Shown piece after piece: positions 57,640 to 64,000 of a stretch of 64,000 bases of DNA (positions are counted from its first letter, which is position 1; each line of letters begins with the position of its first letter). Under the pieces are notes generated by a model, which searched no databases, was not told where the DNA came from, and was given only the letters and a program-made list of their open reading frames with translations. The stretch is taken from positions 806,001 to 870,000 of the forward strand of contig NZ_JBAKFF010000001.1 of assembly GCF_040838345.1 (NCBI RefSeq), in the 5' to 3' direction. The position numbers and the translations under genes were made by a program. Source of the DNA: Spiribacter sp. 1M189 (GTDB taxonomy: Bacteria > Pseudomonadota > Gammaproteobacteria > Nitrococcales > Nitrococcaceae).

Positions 57640-58345
57640 ACGCCTTCGACAGGTGCCGGTTCTCTGGGCCCGCTACGCCCGCCCGATTCGGCGGTTGGCC
57701 GCGTCAACCAGCGCCTGGTTGATGGGGCGGACAGCGCGCGAGCGCGTGCTGCTTTTCGGTGCCGTGTTCCTGATAATCGCCACCTTCTGGCAGCAATCAT
57801 TCTTCTCGCCGGCTGCCACCGAACTCTCGGGTGTGAATGCCCGGCTGACGAGCGTGGAGACTCAGCGTGACCAACTCCGCGCCAGCATCGAGCGGCTCGA
57901 GCAACGCCGGCAAATGGCCGAAGACCCGGATCAGCCCGTGCGCGAGGAGATCGCGGCATTGCAGGATGAGGTGGAGGAACTCAATCAGGCGCTCGTCAAA
58001 AGGGGGCTCGACTTCATCGCCACCGTGCCGATGCGCACGGCCATGGCGACGGTCCAGGATCGCATCGAGGCACCGGATGCACCGAGGCTCATCAGTTTCG
58101 AGCGCCGCCCGGGCACTGGCATCACCACCACGGGTGAGAGTGCCGTGGATGATCTCGACATACGACATCGTGAGTTCCAGATGGTGTTTGAAGGCGGCTA
58201 TCAGCAGACAGTGGCGTTCCTGGATTCCCTGGAAATGGACGATATCCAGCTTGTCTGGCGCTCTCTCGATTACGAGGTGACCGAGTATCCCGAGGCCCGG
58301 ATCACCGTGAGGTTTGATCTCTATGCACCCGCCGATCTTGATTAG
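57632..58345 (+). CDS. mshJ: MshJ-like (PilO-type) pilus assembly protein
   Basis: Bitopic inner-membrane protein of 237 residues with the layout of PilO/GspM: basic cytoplasmic N-terminus, one membrane helix (VLLFGAVFLIIATFWQ, about 44-60), a coiled coil (about 70-125, ERLEQRRQMAEDPDQ and EEIAALQDEVEELNQAL) and a ferredoxin-like domain (FQMVFEGGYQQTVAFLDSLE, then VRFDLYAPADL). ATG 57632 overlaps the mshI stop by eight bases. Its end overlaps mshK by 23 bases. Identity rests on gene order plus layout, as PilO-like sequences diverge fast. Confidence 0.8.
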   Translation: MNERLRQVPVLWARYARPIRRLAASTSAWLMGRTARERVLLFGAVFLIIATFWQQSFFSPAATELSGVNARLTSVETQRDQLRASIERLEQRRQMAEDPDQPVREEIAALQDEVEELNQALVKRGLDFIATVPMRTAMATVQDRIEAPDAPRLISFERRPGTGITTTGESAVDDLDIRHREFQMVFEGGYQQTVAFLDSLEMDDIQLVWRSLDYEVTEYPEARITVRFDLYAPADLD

Positions 58346-58766
58346 GCTTCTACCGGCAGCGGGGCTGATTGCCCTGCTCACCGTATCGCCCGTGGTCATC
58401 GGCCAGGGGCTGATCGATCCGACGGCACCCCCGGCGATCCTGCGGGCGTTGAATGAAGCACGGCCGGAGGATACGCCGCGCAACGCCGCGGCCACCGACG
58501 AACCGGCAGGTGCGCCAGAGGCGACCCCGCAACTGCCGGCAGGGCCGTCTTTGGTCGTGAGCGAACCCATTGCCGGCGAATGGCGGACGCGCGCTGTAGT
58601 GGGCAGGGAGATCATCAGCGCGGGTGACACGGTGGAGGTGGGTGAAGTGATGCGGGTAAACGAAGGGGGGCTGGTCATCGCCACCGACGATGGTAAGCGC
58701 AACGAACCGGTGGTGAAACACGACGTCATCAAGCATCGCCCCGGCGAACGGGCAGAGGATAACTAA
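58323..58766 (+). CDS. mshK: MshK-like pilus accessory protein
   Basis: A secreted 147-residue protein in the MshK position. A signal peptide spans about residues 1-27 (LLPAAGLIALLTVSPVVIG), followed by the GLIDPTAPP motif typical of MshK and GspB-like accessory proteins, a proline/alanine-rich stretch and a small C-terminal beta region (RTRAVVGREIISAGDTVEVG). It probably assists secretin assembly in the periplasm. ATG 58323 lies inside the end of mshJ and follows GAGG by ten bases. The next gene starts four bases after its stop. Confidence 0.75.
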   Translation: MHPPILIRLLPAAGLIALLTVSPVVIGQGLIDPTAPPAILRALNEARPEDTPRNAAATDEPAGAPEATPQLPAGPSLVVSEPIAGEWRTRAVVGREIISAGDTVEVGEVMRVNEGGLVIATDDGKRNEPVVKHDVIKHRPGERAEDN

Positions 58767-58769
58767 GGA

Positions 58770-60407
58770 ATGCGACCAACCCGAATCTTACTGCTGGTGG
58801 CGATGGCGCTCACACTGGCCGGCTGTGCGGCCACCGGCGGTATGTCCCCTGGCGAGCGAAACGCCGCGATCGGCGAGATGATGACCGGCGGCAGTCAGGC
58901 CGCCACTGCGACGGATGAGGATGTTCCGCCCCTGCCGGAGGCGGCCCGTGAGATGCTCACCCCGCCGCCGCTTGAGACTGACGCACCGGCCCCCGTGCAG
59001 GAGCCCCGCTTCGACATCACGGCAGACCGGGTTGCGGTCGCCGAGTTCTATCATGGGCTTGTGGAAGACACGCCGTATAACGTGGTCGTTCATCCCGAGG
59101 TGGCCGGTACGGTCTCATTACGCCTGAATGATGTCTCGGTGCCGGAGGTGATGGATATCCTCAGCGAGGGATATGGCTATCACTACCAGCGCACGGACGG
59201 ATCCTACCTCGTCCTCCCCTCCGCCCTGGAGACGCGGGTCTTTCGGCTTGATTACATCAATGTCCAACGCGAGGGCGTCTCCGGGACAAGCATCACGGGC
59301 GGCGAGATCACTTCTTCCGAGGAGGAAGATGACGCGAATGACTCCGGCGAGGTCAACGGCAGTTCATTGATCACGCGATCGAGTTCGCGGATCTGGTCAG
59401 ATATCGAGACGGCCATCGAGGAGATCATCGCCGGCAACCGCGACGACGGACCCGAGACGCAGAACGCCTCACCCGATCCTGAAATGGAAGGTCCGGACGA
59501 AGGCGATGCCGCCCGGGTGGTGATCAGCCCGGAGGCCGGCGCGGTGGTGGTGCGGGCGAGCCCGGAGGTGCTTGATCAGGTCGAGCGGTTTATGTCGGGG
59601 CTGCAGGCCACACTGAACCGTCAGGTTATCCTTGAAGCCCGGATCGTCGAGATCACGCTCAGCGATGAGTTCGAGGCCGGCATCGACTGGGATCTGGTGG
59701 GCAACACGTCGGGCCGCGAGACCACCGTCGACCTGACGCCGAGCGGTTTCCAGAGCGGGTCCGGTCTCTTCGAGCTCGGTATCGTGCGCAACGGCTCGTT
59801 CAACGCCACCATCGACGCGCTCCAGGAACAGGGCGATGTCATGGTGCTGTCCTCCCCGCGGGTGTCCACGCTCAACAATCAGAAAGCGCTCATCAAGGTG
59901 GGCACCGACAGCTTTTTCCAGACCGGCGTGCAGTTGGATACGACCATCTCCGATGGCAATACCCAGACCGATGTGGATCCCGAGTTCCGCTCGTTCTTCT
60001 CGGGCATTTCCTTGGATGTGACGCCGAACATCAATGCGGATGGCTTTGTCACACTTCATGTCCAGCCGTCGGTCTCCAACGTCACCGAAATCCCGCGCTC
60101 GGTGCAGATTGCCGGCGGTGAGACCATCGAGTTCCGGCTTGCCAGCAGCGATGTGCGTCAGTCCGACTCCATCGTCCGGGCCCGCAACGGCGACCTCATC
60201 GTCATCGGCGGCCTCATGGAGCAGCGCGAGGAGACCATTGATGCCGCGGTTCCCGGTCTCGGCCAGATCCCGCCGGTGAACCTGCTCTTCAGCCGCCAGC
60301 GCCAGGTATCCGAGAAGATCGAACTGGTCATCCTGCTGCGGCCGACGGTGGTGGAGGAAGACACGTGGCGGAGGGCGATCGATACCCAGTTGGAGCAGAT
60401 GCTATGA
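58770..60407 (+). CDS. mshL: MshL-type secretin (outer-membrane pilus channel)
   Basis: Outer-membrane secretin lipoprotein of 545 residues. The lipobox LTLAGC gives acylated Cys19. N-domain with STN-like fold lies at about 75-160 (VAEFYHGLVEDTPYNVVVHP), then an acidic insert (about 180-200 and 225-250), and the secretin domain (about 255-540) with QVILEARIVEITLSDEFEAG, VMVLSSPRVSTLNNQKALI, and VTLHVQPSVSNV; the C-terminal LIVIGGLMEQREE is the secretin end motif. Its stop overlaps the start of the TPR gene by four bases. Confidence 0.92.
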   Translation: MRPTRILLLVAMALTLAGCAATGGMSPGERNAAIGEMMTGGSQAATATDEDVPPLPEAAREMLTPPPLETDAPAPVQEPRFDITADRVAVAEFYHGLVEDTPYNVVVHPEVAGTVSLRLNDVSVPEVMDILSEGYGYHYQRTDGSYLVLPSALETRVFRLDYINVQREGVSGTSITGGEITSSEEEDDANDSGEVNGSSLITRSSSRIWSDIETAIEEIIAGNRDDGPETQNASPDPEMEGPDEGDAARVVISPEAGAVVVRASPEVLDQVERFMSGLQATLNRQVILEARIVEITLSDEFEAGIDWDLVGNTSGRETTVDLTPSGFQSGSGLFELGIVRNGSFNATIDALQEQGDVMVLSSPRVSTLNNQKALIKVGTDSFFQTGVQLDTTISDGNTQTDVDPEFRSFFSGISLDVTPNINADGFVTLHVQPSVSNVTEIPRSVQIAGGETIEFRLASSDVRQSDSIVRARNGDLIVIGGLMEQREETIDAAVPGLGQIPPVNLLFSRQRQVSEKIELVILLRPTVVEEDTWRRAIDTQLEQML

Positions 60408-61114
60408 GCATTCACTGGTCAATTCCGGCACTTACCATCACGGCATTGCTGTTGGGCATGAGCCCGGTCGCCCTCGCGCAATCCGAGAATCTCGAGCGTG
60501 CACCGTCTGAAACCGCTTCGGATGAGCGTGCCCTGACGCTCTACCATGAGGGCAAGCGGGCCATGGAAACGGGTGATCTGGCCACGGGCGCGAGGCATTT
60601 CCGGGAGGCGTTATCGCTGGATGATCGCCTGCAGCCCGCACGGCGGGACTATGCGCGCATCCTCATGGCCGCCGGTCGACCGGATCGGGCCCAGGCCGTG
60701 TTGGCACTGGGTCTGGAACTGTCGCCACGTGACGGGGCCACGGCCCGCATGCTGGCCCGGGTGGCCCGGGAGAATGGCGATCTTGATCTGGCCATCCGCG
60801 CACTGGAGTCGATACGACCGGATACGGACGCGGAGGAGACCACCCTGCGGGCGAACCTGGCGACCCTATACCAGGCAACCGGGAACTATAGCCAGGCTGC
60901 CAGCCTCTACGCCGAGTTGCGTACCGTGGAGCCGGCCGCACCGCGCTGGATTCTGGGTGAGGCCCTGGCGCTGGATTATGCCGGCGTGACGACGGATGCC
61001 GCCTTTGCCTGGTCGGCGCTGATCGCTCACGACGAGATCGACCCATCAGTCCGGCGCTACGCCGAGGCGCGCATCGCGGCGCTACGCGATGCCCAGGTAC
61101 CCTACGGAGACTGA
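60404..61114 (+). CDS. Tetratricopeptide repeat protein (MshN-like)
   Basis: A 236-residue secreted TPR protein in the place usually held by MshN. The N-terminus has a signal peptide (ITALLLGMSPVALAQS, about 12-27); the rest is TPR-like helices, for example LYHEGKRAMETGDLATGARHF (first 20 of a repeat), ARILMAAGRPDRAQAVLALG and ATLYQATGNYSQAASLYAEL. Vibrio MshN is larger and membrane-anchored, so this is a looser match. It overlaps mshL by four bases and mshE follows seven bases on, so it is certainly part of the operon. Confidence 0.72.
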   Translation: MSIHWSIPALTITALLLGMSPVALAQSENLERAPSETASDERALTLYHEGKRAMETGDLATGARHFREALSLDDRLQPARRDYARILMAAGRPDRAQAVLALGLELSPRDGATARMLARVARENGDLDLAIRALESIRPDTDAEETTLRANLATLYQATGNYSQAASLYAELRTVEPAAPRWILGEALALDYAGVTTDAAFAWSALIAHDEIDPSVRRYAEARIAALRDAQVPYGD

Positions 61115-61120
61115 CGGGAG

Positions 61121-62845
61121 ATGGCCGTCGCGCGACCCACTCGCCCGCAGCGCCTCGGTGATCAGCTCATCGAGCGCGGGCTCATTGATGAGCAGGACCT
61201 CAAGCTCGCGCTGGATGAGCAGAAGCGCTCCGGCCTCGCCCTGGGCGAGGCGCTGGTACAGACCGGCCGCATCACCGAGCGACGGCTTAACGAGATTCTT
61301 GCCGAGCACTACGGCATCCAGGCGGCGGATCCCAACCAGTACTGGGTGGATCAGGAGACCGCCAGCCAGTTGCCCGAGGAAGCCGCCCGTCGCTTTGGCG
61401 CGGTCATCCTTGAGGAGCGCAGCGATGACTTTCTCGTCGCCACCGACGACCCGGGGGATGTCATGGCGCTCGACGAGATCGAGCGCATCCTGCCCAAGCC
61501 GGTGGAATTCCGCCTTGCCGGGCGGCAGGAGATCATTGATGTCATCAATCTCGTCTACGGCCGCTCCGACGAGCTGGAGAGCATTGCCGACGAGATCAGC
61601 GAAGAGCTCGAGGGCACGGACGAGATCGATCTCACCAACCTCACGGTGGGCGCGGGACGGGCAAGCTCGCCGGCGGTGCGGCTGCTGAAATCGCTGATGG
61701 ACGACGCCATCCAGCGTGGTATATCCGATATCCATATCGAACCGGATCAGAAACTGCTGCGCATCCGCTCGCGCAAGGATGGCATCCTGCATGAGCGTCT
61801 GGTGCGCCAGGGTAATATCCAGAACGCCCTGATCTCGCTGCTCAAACTCATGGCCGGACTCAACATCACCGAGCGCCGGCTGCCGCAGGATGGGCGTTTC
61901 CACACCCGTATCCAGGGCCGGAGTGTCGATGTCCGCCTCGCCACCCTGCCCCAGCAGCACGGCGAGAGCGTGGTGCTGCGGCTGCTCGACCAGAATGCAG
62001 TGGTCACCTCACTGGACCAGACCGGCATGAACGACGAGATGCTCACCCGCTTCAGGCGGCTAATCGGCATCCCGAACGGACTGATCCTCGTGACCGGCCC
62101 GACCGGCTCGGGTAAATCCACCACGCTCTACGGCGCGCTCAGCGAGATGAATTCACCGGAGGTGAAGATCATCACCGTCGAGGACCCGGTGGAATACGCC
62201 CTCTCCCGCGTCACTCAGGTCCAGGTGCACGAGCAGATCGGACTGGATTTCGCCCGCGTGTTGCGCACAGCCCTGCGACAGGACCCGGACATCGTCATGG
62301 TCGGTGAGATCCGCGATTCGGAGACCGCCGAGATCGCCCTGCGCGCGGCCATCACCGGCCATCGCGTGCTCTCGACGCTGCATACCAACGACGCGGTCTC
62401 CTCGGCCAATCGGCTGCTGGACATGGGCGTGCAGCCATTCATGCTCGCTGCGGCGCTGCGCGGCGTCGTCGCCCAGCGCCTGCTGCGGCGGGTGTGCCCG
62501 CAGTGCAGCGAGCCACGGCCGGCGAACGATGATGAGATCGCCTGGCTGAAGCGCGCCGGGCAGGCGGATCCGGCCTCTTTGCTGATCCACGAGGGAGAGG
62601 GCTGCCCGTTCTGTGAGCATAGCGGCTACAGCGGCCGCGTCGGGCTCTTCGAGCTGGTGGAAGTGGATGATGGCATGCGGGATGCGCTTCGGCGGAGCAA
62701 TATCAGTGAGTTTTCCCGGCTCGCCCACCAGTCACCGGCCTACCGGCCCATTCAGGACATGGCGCTCGAATTCATCCGGCGCGGTACCACCAACGTCATG
62801 GAAGTGATCCGGGTATTTGGCGAAGTGTCCGCGGAGGAGAACTGA
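61121..62845 (+). CDS. mshE: MshE/PilB-type pilus extension ATPase
   Basis: Hexameric secretion ATPase driving pilus polymerisation; 574 residues. The N-terminal MshEN domain (about 11-63) carries RLGDQLIERG, then LDEQ at 31-34, as in the c-di-GMP-binding repeat of Vibrio MshE; the second repeat is less complete. The catalytic part has VTGPTGSGKSTTLYGAL (Walker A), TVEDPVEYAL (Asp box), DIVMVGEIRDSETAEI (Walker B) and LSTLHTNDAVSSANRL (His box); a four-cysteine zinc motif follows (VCPQCSE and CPFCEHSGYSGRVG). ATG 61121. Confidence 0.92.
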   Translation: MAVARPTRPQRLGDQLIERGLIDEQDLKLALDEQKRSGLALGEALVQTGRITERRLNEILAEHYGIQAADPNQYWVDQETASQLPEEAARRFGAVILEERSDDFLVATDDPGDVMALDEIERILPKPVEFRLAGRQEIIDVINLVYGRSDELESIADEISEELEGTDEIDLTNLTVGAGRASSPAVRLLKSLMDDAIQRGISDIHIEPDQKLLRIRSRKDGILHERLVRQGNIQNALISLLKLMAGLNITERRLPQDGRFHTRIQGRSVDVRLATLPQQHGESVVLRLLDQNAVVTSLDQTGMNDEMLTRFRRLIGIPNGLILVTGPTGSGKSTTLYGALSEMNSPEVKIITVEDPVEYALSRVTQVQVHEQIGLDFARVLRTALRQDPDIVMVGEIRDSETAEIALRAAITGHRVLSTLHTNDAVSSANRLLDMGVQPFMLAAALRGVVAQRLLRRVCPQCSEPRPANDDEIAWLKRAGQADPASLLIHEGEGCPFCEHSGYSGRVGLFELVEVDDGMRDALRRSNISEFSRLAHQSPAYRPIQDMALEFIRRGTTNVMEVIRVFGEVSAEEN

Positions 62846-62846
62846 C

Positions 62847-64000
62847 GTGCCCCGCTTCCGCTACCGGGCGAGAACCGCGGAAGGCCAGCTCATTCGGGGC
62901 GAGGTCGATGCCGACGACCAGCGCGGTGCGGCGAACTATGTCATGAACCTCGGGGCGACACCGCTGGCGCTGGAACCAGAAAACGATGAAAAGGTTGGTG
63001 CCAGCACGGATGTCGGCGAGTTGCTCGCGCGCTATTTCGGCCGCCCCGTGCCACTCACCGACCTCATCATCTTCGCCCGGCATTTCCGTTCACTGCTGCA
63101 TGCCGGCGTCCCGGTGATCCGCGCCCTGCGCGGTCTGGCGGATAATGCCCAGAATGACCGGCTGAAAAAGTCGTTGCTGGATATCGCCATTAACCTTGAA
63201 AGTGGTAGTGCCCTGGCGGAGAGCATGAATCAGCACCGCTCGGTATTCCCGCCGCTGTTCATCCACATGGTGCGCGTCGGGGAACAGTCCGGTCAGCTCG
63301 AGACGGCACTGGCACGCATGGCGGATAACCTCGAACAGGAGCGCCTCACCCGCGAGCGGATCAAATCCGCCCTGCGCTACCCGATTTTCGTCCTGATTGC
63401 GATTGTCGGGGCCTTCCTGGTCGTCAATCTATTCGTCATCCCCACCTTTGCGCAGCTCTTCGAGAGCCTGAATACCGAACTGCCCTTCGCGACACGCATC
63501 CTGCTCGGCATGTCGAATTTCATGCAGCAAAACGGCATTGCCCTGTTGGTGATGGCCGTGGCGGGCGGATTCTTCCTGCGCTCCTACCTGCGCACCGACG
63601 CCGGCCGGCTGCAGTGGGATCAGTTCAAATTGCGCCTCCCCATCGCAGGCCCGGTCCTGCGGCGTGCCCTACTGGCGCGTTTCGGGCGGACTTTTGCCAT
63701 GGCCCTGCGCGCCGGCGTCCCGCTGCTCACCGCCATCGATTCGGTGGCTGAAGCCACCGATAACCGGTTTGTGAGCAAAGGCATCAAGGGGCTGCGCGCG
63801 GGTATCGAGCGTGGCGAGAGCCTGCACAGCGTCTGCAAGCAAAGCGGGCTTTTCACGCCCATGGTGCTGCAGATGCTCGCCGTCGGTGAAGAGACCGGCC
63901 AGCTTGCCGACCTGATGGATCAGGTTGCCGCGTTCTACGAAAGCGAGGTCGAAGCCGATCTGAAACGACTGCCCTCCTACATCGAGCCGATCATGGTGGG
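62847..64000 (+). CDS. mshG: MshG/PilC-type inner-membrane platform protein (3' end missing)
   Basis: GspF-family platform protein around which the pilus assembles; 384 residues are visible and the frame is still open at the right edge. Two GspF repeats are seen: FARHFRSLLHAGVPVIRALR with VRVGEQSGQLETALARMADN, then FGRTFAMALRAGVPLLTAID with LAVGEETGQLADLMDQVAAF. Three membrane helices are expected, and the first two are present (ALRYPIFVLIAIVGAFLVV, GIALLVMAVAGGFF). GTG 62847 starts two bases after the mshE stop; no ATG fits the conserved N-terminus (RFRYRARTAEGQLIRGEV). Confidence 0.9.
   Translation, partial: MPRFRYRARTAEGQLIRGEVDADDQRGAANYVMNLGATPLALEPENDEKVGASTDVGELLARYFGRPVPLTDLIIFARHFRSLLHAGVPVIRALRGLADNAQNDRLKKSLLDIAINLESGSALAESMNQHRSVFPPLFIHMVRVGEQSGQLETALARMADNLEQERLTRERIKSALRYPIFVLIAIVGAFLVVNLFVIPTFAQLFESLNTELPFATRILLGMSNFMQQNGIALLVMAVAGGFFLRSYLRTDAGRLQWDQFKLRLPIAGPVLRRALLARFGRTFAMALRAGVPLLTAIDSVAEATDNRFVSKGIKGLRAGIERGESLHSVCKQSGLFTPMVLQMLAVGEETGQLADLMDQVAAFYESEVEADLKRLPSYIEPIMV

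Overview
The window is GC-rich, densely packed chromosomal DNA from a gammaproteobacterium. The uvrC-pgsA-tRNA-Gly-tRNA-Cys-tRNA-Leu order, the fabA-fabB pair, FolM, YcgN, AceK and an MSHA-type pilus locus all point that way. The generally acidic proteins, very short intergenic gaps and lack of mobile elements suggest a halophilic, streamlined lineage (Ectothiorhodospiraceae-like, for example Spiribacter or a relative). That taxonomic guess is inference. I see no insertion sequence, prophage, CRISPR array or defence island.

Layout. 1-9 kb: a truncated SDR gene, a D-2-hydroxyacid dehydrogenase, an AT-rich non-coding gap carrying DnaA-box-like sites, dusB, a rhomboid protease, a DUF3422 membrane protein, a VTT-domain protein, an animal-type class I aldolase with a clear terminator, an HtrA protease and a nicotinamidase. 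9-16 kb: prfC, ycgN-dxs, fabA-fabB, folM. 15.7-18.5 kb: the tRNA/pgsA/uvrC cluster on the minus strand. 18.6-25.8 kb: fumC and purB diverging, a cysM-exonuclease-rlmD-nudF operon, trmO. 25.7-36.8 kb: a CocE-type hydrolase with an MscS channel, a phasin with a recognisable promoter/operator, a DUF2189 membrane protein, an RND efflux adaptor and pump, an AEC transporter and FxsA. 36.8-47 kb: lytic transglycosylase, helix-hairpin-helix protein, FkbM methyltransferase, MgtC-like protein, NYN nuclease, M42 peptidase, an alkyltransferase-photolyase pair, an ATP-grasp enzyme and PPK2. 47-54 kb: a 1299-residue FAD/Fe-S dehydrogenase, then icd and aceK side by side. 54-64 kb: a PilT ATPase, a type IV pilin and an MSHA-type assembly operon (mshI, J, K, L, a TPR gene, E, G) that runs off the right edge.

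The genes mostly do core metabolism, RNA modification, DNA repair and envelope work. The coherent multi-gene system is the pilus machine: PilT retraction ATPase, pilin, PilM/PilN fusion (MshI), PilO-like MshJ, MshK, secretin MshL, TPR protein, extension ATPase MshE with a c-di-GMP-type N-terminal domain, and platform protein MshG.

The items most worth a second look are: a photolyase whose FAD domain comes first and whose antenna-like domain seems to lie at the C-terminus; an AEC transporter with no ATG/GTG/TTG at its homology-supported start, lying in frame just after the fxsA stop; DnaA-box-like sites upstream of dusB; and the phasin promoter with a palindrome over its -10 element. I did not find an obviously unprecedented multi-gene system.
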